Below, one piece after another: positions 40,050 to 51,424 of a DNA stretch of 64,000 bases (positions within the stretch are counted from its first letter, which is position 1; each line of letters starts with the position of its first letter). The notes under the pieces were generated by a model. It had not been told where the DNA came from, did not search any database, and saw nothing but the letters and a program-made list of their open reading frames with translations. A program made the translations under genes and the position numbers. Location: assembly GCA_023512835.1 (NCBI GenBank), contig CM042091.1, positions 4,096,348 to 4,160,347 on the forward strand, written 5' to 3'. The stretch is from Taxillus chinensis (Eukaryota > Streptophyta > Magnoliopsida > Santalales > Loranthaceae).

Positions 40050-43000
40050 TTAGTCTGCCTTCTTTTCATATTCATCTATAGCTGCAAGTCTTTCAACAAG
40101 AGGAGGGTGGGAATAGTGGTACGCAGAGTACCATGGATCCGTGTTCATAGCTGATAAATTTTCTACCTGAAACACCATTTTTTTCATCTATCAATAGAGT
40201 TGCCATACAATCCGACGGTTAGTACATTTCCTTAATGTGAAAACTCTCTAATTGCCCCCGAACTTTACACTAAAAAAATCGTGAAAGAGCATAGAAGTAA
40301 TATGAATGTCTTGAAACTTTCAAGATCAAATTTTGATTATGAAACTTTTATTTAATCAATTAATCAAAGATTAGGCATATTTTCAAACTATAAGAAATTC
40401 AATAGGCACTAATAATTTTTCATGCTCTTCCGATCCATTTAATTAAAAGCGTCTAATTTGGAGTAAAAAATCAAATTAGGAAGGAGCTCTCATGGTGAGG
40501 AAGGGGGATTCTCGTTGTACTGGGATTTGTGATCAATTATGTTATCCCAAACCATATTGAAGGTAAATTACCTGAAGTTTTACAAGACCACTTCGAAGAG
40601 TTGAGCCATATCCAAGCTTCTTAGCAAAGGCATCAGCCTGCATTAGAGAATATATAAGAATTTTAAATAAGAACAATCGTGATCAGTACTTGTATGAGAC
40701 AGATTACACCACAAACCTAGCACGCTCTGGGAAATTTTTACCTGAAACTCGAATGACCTGCTAACAATATTGAGACCCAAGCTTATCAGCTGCTGAATGG
40801 GAGATATTATGAACTGCCAACAATAACACCAATTTAATTTTCATAGCAAGAAGCTCTTCCAGACTGGAGAATTAAAAACCAAATTAACAGCTCACAAAAT
40901 AGAAGGACGTATGCTTGCACAAGAATGCACTTCCTAGCCGTGGTTTATAATGAATACACGGTTTCAGATCTAGAATACCTCACAACAAGTGTCAGAGATT
41001 GTAGATACGCGGATATGAAGGTGCACAGTGCGAACTAATAATACAAAATAGGACTGTAGACAGGCATTCATATCGGTAAAATTTACAATTTATTGTAAAA
41101 AGTAGCAAAAAATGTAACAGGCAGCCCACTACTCCAATTTACAAGTTGTACTTTAAAATAGTGCCAGTTATGCATTACACAGCAATTGATTTGTATTTAC
41201 ACAATGCATTATAGTATTCTCATGTCTCGAGGATGTTCTTGACAGAAAAATTGTGAAAGCATATGCAATATGTAACACATGCTCCTTAGTAGCTAACATG
41301 CATGTTGAATCAGTGTTGTCATTGTTGGCAAATTGTAAAGCCGCCTTGAGTGCTTGATTTGACCAAAAGAGAAGGTTTGAATGGGTACTGAATTTGAGAA
41401 TCTATCAAATTTGAGTTGTGTTTTACTGTGCATTTGGTAGACGGACAATGTAGAGATCAGTTCAGTTTAGCTACAAGTATTTCAGGATGGTTCAGTACTT
41501 TTGCGTGATGATCATTCAGTGTTGTCAGTGTGTCATTTTAGGAGCAGTGCTATATCATGCCGCTTCAGTTAAAGGACAGAACAGTTCTGCAAGCAGAAAG
41601 GGAAGAGAGCTCAAATAATGTTCATTGTGTTGGTTTCTTGAAGAACATTGAACTTTGAGTGAAGCTCAGTGGTTGGCTAATAAAACCAGTGGGGCCAAAA
41701 TCTATATCCAATGTTGCTACAGTGACTTGAAGGCTTAGGATTACCTATTCCAACTTTGAGATACAGTTGGAATGTAAATTGACAATAAGTTCTATTTTAG
41801 GATTACCTAAAATGACTTTCTTACCTAATTAGGTTTATTCCAATCTTGTATATATGTAAGTTGTAAATTACTCAATTATGTAATAAGAAGAAATATCAAT
41901 TTCTCTTCTGTTCTTTTCTATCAGAGCGAAATAGAAAACTTTTGCTCTAAAAACCTAACTATATAAATATATTAATTACATATTAAAAAATATTAATATA
42001 CAGTAATTTTACTATATAATAAATTATAAATTCATATATAATTCTATTTTATATTAAATTATTTTAAATTTATATATAGTTCTATAGTTTTTTACTATAA
42101 ATTCATATAATTATATATATTAAAAAATATTATCGCGACTGAAGCGCCCACCTCGGAGTATGGCATCAAATTCATATCGTACCACATTTCTTATTTTTGA
42201 ACCTTGGGGTATAGAGCATTTGTTGCTAAATGTTGTAACAACTCTCTGATTTGTTGTTTGGGGTAATAATGGAACCAACCTTTGTGGGACTGAACCGCTT
42301 AAAGCTATTATGTCCTATGCTTGTTTCTTTATTATACTTACTCAACCAATGTTTGGATGATCGATTACTTATGGTGTATGCACTGAAAATGGATGACTAA
42401 GAACTTGAGCTTGACAAATATAAATATATAAAGAAGAATTAAAAATAGCACTACCTGAAATAAAATCAGTCCAATGATTACTGGCTGTGTGTCAAAACCA
42501 AAGCTTTGGAAAAGTTCCCTTGAGTTCCTCACAAAAGTGTATCCAGCAAATTGCAAGAACAAGACAATCTGCAGTCATGTAATAAAACAAGTGAACATCA
42601 TAACAATGTTCAAAGGAATGCATCGGAAGATTGCAATATGATATAATTAGCAACATAAACACGGTACAAATGAATAGACACTACATGGAAAACAAATTTT
42701 TACAAGTTCATGAGTGCTTATGTGTCTAAAACCAAACCAAACCAAAAAGCCTTAAGCTCAATGAAATGGGATTGGCTATATGAATGAAGACAAAAATAAA
42801 GCTTATATTTGATTCAAAACAATTTTTTTTCAAACATTCCTGTCAATCACCTTGCTTTATTCCAAATCTAGCAACTTTAAATATTTTATGGACACTTCCA
42901 TTCAAATCATTTATTATCTTTCTCTAAATTTTTTATCTCATTCAATGTCAATCTTTTCTACCCTCCTAATAAGTGCATTCATTGACCTATGTCCTAAATG

Positions 43001-46000
43001 ATCAAACTAACGTAAACAATTCTGTTTTATTTTATCTACAATCAAAACTACAACAATACGATAAATATTCATCTTAGTCTGATCACACATTCATTTTAAC
43101 ATTCGCATTTCAACGACATTAAACTTCTGTATGTGTTACTTTTTGTTATCGTAACACTCTATTTCATATAACAAAGAAAGCCGAACAATTGTCCTACTTT
43201 CCTTTTAAACGAAATAATACATTTCGGTCACACAAAACTCCCATTGCATTTCTCCACTTAAGCCACTCAACTTTAATCTTATGGTTGATATTACATTTCA
43301 GTCACACAAAACTCCCATCGCATTTCTCCAACTTTACTCCACTCCTTTGTACTTGTAAACTATAACAATCTTGAAATTGTACCAACAATCTACAATATTT
43401 GCATTTAAAAGAAAGCCAACAAATTAATTATATTTGAAAACGTAAAATCTATTACCGCAGAATAACTAAATCAATAAACAAAACAATATTTAAAAAAAAG
43501 TCTTGAAATTATAAATGACTCCTTCTCCCCTTGTAAACTCTCACCATCTTGACTTTGTATTACTAATCTACCTGGCATAAACTGTATAAAACTGCTTGGC
43601 TGAGATTTTGAGTTTTTTAGGACCAGGAGTGGAGGGGAAAAAACATTGGTACCGTAGACAGACTAGAACTACAGCCAAAAACACATACTTTCATTGACAC
43701 AAGATGCTCTCCATGGAACAAGTTCCATGTACCTTACAAATTAACCTACAAATATATAGTGGGATATTGAAGACACCAGCGTGGGTGGGAGGGGGGATAA
43801 TATCGAAGCCACTCCCTGATGCAACTGTGATGGATAAATGCAGTAATATAAATTTATAATGCAGTGGGCAACAGAATAACTCAATTCCCTCAAAAGTTAT
43901 AAAAAATTTATCTACCTGCATAGCAACAAATGTGTACATTGTATGACTTAGCTTCCAATGACCCAGTTCATGAGCAAGAACAGCAACAACTTCCTCACCT
44001 TCACACTGCCAAAAACACACAAATGCACAACTGGTCATAAAGATCACAAAAGAAGGGTAGAAAATAAAAATACTGAGCGGGGCTAAGAAAATGAAGCTAC
44101 ACAACATGCAATAAAAGCAGGGCCAAAAGTTCACAGTTAAGATACTCAGGTTTAGGTTAGTGAGGATGAAATATAATTGCGAGTCTTCTTCAATATTTGA
44201 TTTCATTTTCACAAAGAACTGGAACATATTTAGGAAAAAGTTACAAAATAATATCTCAATTTTTAGTTTTCAAGATACTAATTTTCCCCAATTATCCAAA
44301 ATTTCTATTTACACACACACTTCAAGCTAGAGAAGCACGATACAATATGTGAAGGAAGCCACGGTACAGAAAATTAAATTTAAGACAGTAAGGATAGATC
44401 GGGGGAAATTTCATTTTCTATCTTTATATTAATGATATGTCCATAGAGATCTCAGGGATAATTTAATAATGATATCTGGAGATTAATTAGATTCCTCAAG
44501 AATCAAAGCATGAGATATTCGGACATCATTTTGTTATAAGTAAAAAAACTTTATCAAACAAACCAAGCACACAAGAAGCGCACATGAAACAGATTATAAC
44601 CAACCCAAAAAAACAAAAAGAAACATCTGTATGTTGATTTCTACTTTCTTCAATTTCAAGTTCAGCACTCGGTAAAACTCCTGGGATTGCAACATTTATA
44701 AAGTTGAAATTAAGAGGAAATACTGTAAATCGAGTTTGTCATATTCAACCTAAGATCTTGTGTAATTTCTACCGGATGTTTCCCCTCTTCCCAATGAACA
44801 TGCAATACCCGCTTGATTTTAAATCAGCAAACACAAGTGAGGTAAACAATTCATGACAACAACCACAAAATCTATACCCACCCCACCATCACACAAACTA
44901 TTACCAAAGTGCATCAGTATTATATGATGCCCACAGCTTTATCAAACAAAGAAAGGTGATTCTACATAGATCACAATTCTCTCCAAGAAACACCACATTT
45001 ATTTAATTGTATACATTTCTTAAACATAAAATAAGATATTATTCAACAAAAATATAAATGAAATTTTCTAGATATAAAGCTCCACCTGCTGGATTAATGT
45101 GTCATACAGGACAATACGTTTGTTTTTGAAGAATCCATACATGTAGGCCTGCATGTTTAACATAAAAAAATTTACACGACATAATAATTAGAAATGAAAG
45201 AAAAGAGAAGTATCTCAGTCTTACAGTGGTTACTAATACTAGTAGAATAAAAGTACTTTTTCTCCTAATCTGAACCAAAAGCAAAATAAACATTTTATTC
45301 AAATATGTCCTGTGTCACTATATTATTTCCATCTCTTGAACAAATCTTATTTTATTAGAATATAATATTTCACTAGAATGGCAGACGGGATATCCTATAC
45401 ATACACAGTGAAAAATAAATTGGATTAATGAATACACGGCAGGTAATTCTAAGTTCAAGGTCTAACAGCAACAAAAAAATAGATGAAACAAATACGGCAG
45501 GGTAAATTTTGTACAAAATCAACAAGCAAGATCAAAAACAAATCATTAAATAAAAAACAATTAGAATACTCGATTTTTTATATCAATTTCTAATTATAGC
45601 CCACTATGATGTTAGAGAGCTATATTAACTATGTTAGTGTTTGTATACTTTGCCCACGTCCAATATGTTAAAACTTGCTATAGTGTGAGTTAATCAATCA
45701 TATATATCTATATATACTCTCACTTTAATAATAACATATAGTCTTTCTTTTTTATTACATGGGAGTGAGGCTTAAGGCTATAACATAAGAGCATCTCCAA
45801 CAATGATATGTATTTTATCTCCACGTATGGAAAAATAATACTTTTCATTTTAACTTTATTTTTATTTAAATAATAATTTTTATTCTTTTTTTTCAATCAG
45901 TCGTATTCCAATTTGACCGGATGGAATATATGACATAAGCATCACAATTCAATATCAACCCCTCCATGGACCATAGTCCGTACTGTCTCTCCCTATCGCT

Positions 46001-49000
46001 TTCTCCCTCTCTCTCACACCGACAAAGCAGGCTTTTCCTTTTCAGTGATTGAAAAAGATTGAAAACAGTTGGTCCAAGGAGGAATCTTCCTTGTCGGTCT
46101 GTCTCCTCACAGCAAACATTGAGATCTACTTCATTCCTGTTCCTCTGCAAGATGCTCTTCTCTACGACGAGTTCATCCTAGCGATAGAGTCCCACAACCT
46201 CCTCCACCCCCACGAGATCTACTTTGTCCTTCACGTCTCCAAGCTCCATTATCGCCTCTCCGCTTCTGACATGGCCGCTCTCACCATCAAGGGCAGCACC
46301 GCCCTCCTCTAGATCCTGTCATCTCGCCGCCACAAGTCTAGAATCTCTCCAGCAGCTGGCAAGAAAGCGGTTTGGGCTCCATCCTTCAATACCTCCTCCG
46401 ACAGTTCGATCAGCACTTCCAGCCTTGACCACAGAAATAATGCCATCAAGAAAAACAACGTGCTTGGTAGCGGAGAAGAGGAGAAGAATTTACACATGAG
46501 AAATAGTGAGAATAAGAAAATAATTTTTTAATATGTGAATAATCAATAGTTACTCTTTATTTTTGAAGAGCAACTGTAACAAATTTTACACGTAAAGAGT
46601 GAGATAGAAGTTGGAGGGTATTTTTAAGGTTTGACTCTTTATTTATAGAAAATAGAATTTCTTAGAGTTGGTCTAAGGTTTTTCTACTGCTGCAAGCACC
46701 ATGCCATTAGTAGACCGCCTTTTATGTATTCCTTATGTTTTCTTTTTCTAATTTTGTAAACAGTATGTGACTATGTGTGAACAATATTCAGTTCTCTTGT
46801 TGGTTATAATTATTTTCTAGCTTGTTTAGAATTACCAACTGAACCCAAAGCTCCAACACAACTATTTTTATTAACCCCAAGTTTAAATTTTTTTCCTTCT
46901 GAAAGTACCTCCTAAAGTGTAGTATTAGAGCTTTACCACATTCTCTTCTTCTTCTTTTTTGTGCAATTATTCAACTTGATTCTTACCCCATAACAAAGCC
47001 AAGGGGGAGAACATATAATAAGTGATTTGCTTTTTTTCACGGTGTTCTATTCATGAATATAATGACTCAAATTGTTATGAGTCCATGCAGATAATTATTT
47101 TGATAAGCTATCGTGTTGACTCATCATCCATGTAGAGTTATCTTGTTCGGTTCATCATTGTGGTAAAGGTACCATTGGATCATATTGATATTGTATCCAT
47201 TGAGAGTATAATCATGTTATGATAAACTCATGGAGTGTTTTGTGCATGCAAGTGGTGAATGACTCAAAGAGAAAGAATTTATTGATTGTGGGAAAGTGTA
47301 ATCATGAATTATATGTTAGACACATAAAACATGAAGATTCATGGGGTGATATTCATATTATATAATTATAATGGAGTTAATTTTGTAACACGTTGAAACA
47401 TGCCTTAAGGGGCAAAATTGGAGATATTAGTAATTTAATATATTAATTATCTAAGTGTTAGTGGGTTTAGTCCATTATATACTAAGTTAAACTTATCTTA
47501 GAGGGTAGAGCAATATATGTTTATATATTTACTTCCATTAATAATAATATCTAGTCTTCTTCCATATTAATTTTTATTAGATTATTCAAAATATAAATAA
47601 TACATTGCTTCATAAGAAGAAAAGGATTAAGTAAAATGTAAGACGATGTACAAAGCCTATCTATGGACAAGGACAATATATGTCCTGTTTTGTTTGGTCA
47701 GATTATTTTTCAAAACATGATTATTTTTAAAAATTATGAGTTCAGATGAATTTACATCACTCATAAATACTTTTAAATTAGCTAAGCTAACAATTTTTAA
47801 AAATAATTATATTTTCAAAAATAATACACAATTTTCAACAATAAATACACAAAAAGGTAACACAAAACTCAAAGGCAGTTAGTAACAGAAAATACATGAA
47901 CAAATATAGGACAGCAAATGTTATAAAAAAAAAATCAACAGGTAAGATCACAAAATTAAATATAAAATATATCAATCAATCAACAGTGAGAATATTTGCA
48001 TTTTATACACCAATTTCTGATAATAACCCATTATGTTATCCAACAACTTACTAAGGAAAAAAGTGTTTTTAGTATGGACTCCAATGCTTAGCAACAATTT
48101 ATACAGATAATACATTACATCATAAATACATAGGGATAAAATAAAAGGATAGAAGTAGAAGTATGAAGATGCTCAAAGCCTATCCCCATACTGAGATGAT
48201 ACGTACATTACTATGGCTTGACCTTATAGATCCATCAACAACAAACAACTTTTTCAATGGAAAATTGAGGGAGGAAGCAAGGGCCTCTATTTTTTCCTTA
48301 AGCTCTCCATCTGGAAGCTGTTTTCAAGCATGAGAAAGGCTATCATAAACAAGGGATGGGCTTGAATGGACTTACTCACCGAATCAGAACAAATATACTT
48401 ACTGGCATGAACTTGTTAAAAAGTGGAGCGATAAGAACAGGATACACTGTCATCATGAGAATTGCGATGACAAATATAAAACCCCATAGATATATGGCCA
48501 AGTATGGCCCCCCTTTCTGCACAAGGAATAGAAATTGAACGTTACTAACTTATTAGATACTGAACACTGAGATAATTCTGCAGCAACTAGGCAACCAAGG
48601 CCCAGTGGCTGTGAAAAAAACATATGTAGAGCCCAAAAAAAGAACTCGGAGAAAACTCAGTAAACTCAAAAACACAGTTCCATTGAACAAAGAGACTCCA
48701 GAAATATAAGATTTGATGGTGTACCTTTACTATTGAGATGATTGCAGCAACAATAGGTGGGCCAATCAAAATTGAAACAGCCATCCCTTTGAACATGTCC
48801 TTGAAGAAAAGCCATACTGTTTGCTGTGAAGCATAGATAATAAAATTTCAGGAAGCTACAAAATGCTATGCGATTTTTAAATTTAAAAAAAAAACAATGG
48901 CAACAAATGAAGACTTAATCCCAAGAGTTTAAGTTCATTAAATTGAATAATAACATAGTATTATTATAATAATCCACATTAAATAGTAAGAGGCAATAAA

Positions 49001-50433
49001 ATAATAATGCACAACAAAATGAAAGATAATCAGAGGAATTTTTTAGAAAAAAAGATATAATATTTACAACCAGAGCATAAATTTCAGATAAATACTCGCA
49101 CTCCAGCAGTCTAGCAAGGAAGGGAGTAAAAAATCACATCATTTTAAGCCAAAGCATGAAATTAGGAAAACAAAACTTCTATACCCAGGTGCTGTGATCT
49201 GCCAAGAAAAAATATGTGGACAAGAATCAATCAGGAATACTTACTTTATTAAAACCATGGCGTGCCTCAATCACAAAAGTGGAGTACAAAGAAAAGGGCA
49301 AATCAGTAATCTGTAACACAAGGGGGAATAAAGAACACCAGACAAAATCAATTTGAATATATAGAGGCTGAAAATAGGAAACAATAAATAACATTTGTGA
49401 AGCTTATAACAAATTAACCTACTGGTATGACAAAAAAAGTACTACAATAATTCAAAAAATAAAATGCAAGTATGTAATTAGGAACTTGTCGGGAAACAAA
49501 AAGAAAAATTGCATCAACACCAAAAGGTACCAAACAAAAACAATTGTGTCGCATGGTACCATGGTCGAACTTTCCAATTCAGTTCACAAATGACTATTTC
49601 TTCTAATTATTTCAACCACAAATACAAACACATTGAAAAGAGGCCAAGATCTCAAATTATCTTATGAATTATTGCACATGCAACCAATACCACGATCATG
49701 CAACAAATCTCTGAGAGTCAACCTAATAAAATTGACATAAGGTAAAAACAATGTTTGTTAGAAGTGTGCACACGTTGCATGTTAGCAAACATGTAAGCAA
49801 TCTGTTTTCTAGTAGGGAAAATGTAAGAAGTGCCTCTTTGCAAAGAAAAAAAACATAATTATACATCAATTTTTGCATCAGTCTATCAGTGATTGGGAAA
49901 AAAAAACTTTCCGATCAAAAATTTGATTATAACGTGTACTTCAAGTATATGGATGCCATTCGAGATCCACGTGCACTAGAACGTCTTTATGCATTAATTT
50001 CTAGACAATGAATCAAGAACCAATTCCGTGAAAAATGTGACAAAATCATGGATGTGAATTGTATTTTATTCGAAGTTTGGATGGTGATATAACTGAATTT
50101 CAAACAATTATTAGATCTAAGTGAAGACACATGAAAAATTGAACACAAACAAAGGATAAAGACAGTGGGAAGCAGTAATATAAATGTCTGCTAAAGATCT
50201 TCCAGATTTATTTCCCAAGCAAATCTTCTAGTGGATTTTCTTTTCATCAATATTTCATGGAAAAATAATTACAATCTTCCTATAAAAGAGGTGCACCTGC
50301 GACCATATTGTGAAGCCAGCTAAAAATGCAAGGGTGTGTAAAATTTCATTCTCTGCATCGAGCCCAGCTGACACCAAGAAGTATCCTGATTTCTGCCAAT
50401 GTTTAACTAAAATCAAACGGTATACTACTCCAG

Positions 50434-50465
<32 letters not shown>

Positions 50466-51424
50466 GGGGGGGGGGTGAGTAGAGTCCATGACCACATGAT
50501 TAATCACTTACCTTCCAAAACCAAGGAAGAATGCCAAAGAATAAAATCAAAGATTCCAGCAATGTGCTCACAAACGCTTGGACAAAATGAAACCGGCTGA
50601 AATTTGAGGAAAAATAAAAAAGGTTCAAGGCAAGCAATTCAAATAAGGAAAAATCAATGAAACGCTGAGTTTCAACTTTCAACTAGCAGAAAATCACTCA
50701 ATCCACTGTTTTCTATAATAAGACAAACCTTTTATCGAGACTATAGGCTCGTGATTTTTCAAATTTGTCTTGGCTAACCACTCCTTCCAAAGGTTTTGGA
50801 AGCGTCGGTAGTCTAAAAGCAGCATGTTGTCGCAGATCAAGGTATGTTTCAAAAACATACATCGCTAACATAAAACCTGGCAAAATTTTGTAAAAATTAA
50901 AAATATTAGGTGAAAGTCAAAGTTTCAACATTGATCAAAACCATTAGTACGCGACAGTCGACAAGGTGGTTGTACAACGGAAATGAAAATGAATATGAAT
51001 GGAAGGCTAATTAACCATGAAAAAAAATGTGAAAATCACAACAATAAATTTGAAGGGAAAATAGTTGTTTTAACAACGTATTAGTTTTTTCCTGTACAAT
51101 GAACAAGCGTACATAAACTAGGAGCATGTATTTGAGGAAATAAAAAACAGGGCTTAGGTGTTTTCCTCGTCGGTAATCACACTATGATGCTTTGGTTTCT
51201 TGAATTTGGTCTTCATTGTGTACATATATTAATAAAGAAAAACCCATAAAATCAAATATGTGATAAACCCTAAGCGGGAATCGATAAATCTAAAGGAACC
51301 CATAAACCCTATACTCCTATAGAGCGAGCATCAGAGAGCCAATGGACAAGTCATTCCATGAGGATGGCGAAGTGCGCATAAAGCTAAACTTACCGACAAC
51401 AGCTTCCATGTAAGGAAACTCCAT
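40050..51424 (-). CDS. STE24: CAAX prenyl protease 1, STE24 metalloprotease
   Basis: Fourteen exons on the minus strand: 51394-51424, 50729-50876, 50512-50596, 50297-50392, 49245-49310, 48725-48823, 48403-48516, 48207-48317, 45086-45148, 43916-44005, 42455-42568, 40742-40813, 40572-40637 and 40050-40166. They join in frame to 423 residues; the Arabidopsis protein has 424. STE24 is a multi-spanning ER zinc protease that removes the last three residues of prenylated CAAX proteins. Visible features are [12 protein letters not shown] near the N-terminus, [10 protein letters not shown], the zinc motif HELGH in [10 protein letters not shown] (exon 10), FEFQADAFA with the further zinc-binding region (exons 12-13), [19 protein letters not shown], and a KKAD tail that may serve ER retrieval. 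The segment before HELGH is one residue shorter than in other plants (CEGEEVVAV). Introns are large because of inserted repeats. Confidence 0.94.
41325..41930 (+). mobile_element. LTR fragment with primer-binding site
   Basis: The segment ends in sequence typical of Copia-type LTR ends (a run containing CAATTATGTAATAAGAAGAA) and is followed by TATCAGAGC at 41919-41927, which matches the primer site complementary to initiator tRNA-Met. A possible start is TGTTGGCAAATTGT at 41325. No internal coding region follows, so this is a truncated copy. It lies inside intron 11 of STE24. Confidence 0.45.
42731..43345 (-). mobile_element. Decayed RTE-type LINE 3' end
   Basis: On the minus strand, broken frames read [19 protein letters not shown], matching the conserved region after the reverse transcriptase of plant RTE-like LINEs. 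The element ends with CATATAGCCAATCCCATTTC and CTTAAGGCTTT, the typical RTE tail. Many stops show it is dead. Two copies of CACACAAAACTCCCAT at about 43217 and 43301 show an internal duplication. It sits in intron 10 of STE24, in the same orientation as the gene. Confidence 0.6.
45789..46673. mobile_element. GAGC-ended Pack-MITE with PADRE/DUF4228 fragment
   Basis: Flanked by TAA at 45786-45788 and 46674-46676. The left end reads GAGCATCTCCAACAATG; the right end has decayed to GAGTTGGTC but keeps the family sequence inside it. The arms are AT-rich and match the other elements of this type. The core from about 45950 to 46495 is GC-rich and codes the fragment listed separately. It is inserted in intron 8 of STE24. 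Confidence 0.65.
46049..46495 (+). pseudogene. Captured PADRE/DUF4228 protein fragment
   Basis: The frame reads [20 protein letters not shown] then [15 protein letters not shown], a stop at 46310-46312, then [18 protein letters not shown] in the same frame. The plant PADRE (DUF4228) family has this order: a YFVLP-SKL-PLSA-DMAALA-KAS-AL core followed by a basic RRK-RISP segment. The N-terminal part of the family (glycine-rich start) is missing. The in-frame stop and truncation mean no normal protein is made. The family call is from recalled features, not a search. Confidence 0.6.
50434..50475. repeat. A24-G18 homopolymer block in STE24 intron 3
   Basis: The plus strand reads 24 A then 18 G. 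In the gene direction this is C18 then T24, ending about 41 bases before the acceptor of exon 4 at 50392. Intron 3 is only 119 bp, so the block is a third of it. Confidence 0.9.

Larger units (their letters stand above)
45608..47575 (+). mobile_element. Possible small LTR retroelement with a nested MITE
   Basis: Two direct copies of about 150 bp, near 45608-45755 and 47424-47575, align over most of their length (both run from a TATTAA-TAT start to ATAATAA and ATAGTCTT or CTAGTCTT). The right copy is preceded by GGGGCAAAATTGGAGA, a purine-rich tract like those before 3' LTRs. After removal of the MITE at 45789-46673 the internal part is only about 0.8 kb, so this would be a non-autonomous TRIM-like element. 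No protein is encoded. It lies in the 3 kb intron 8 of STE24. Confidence 0.4.
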
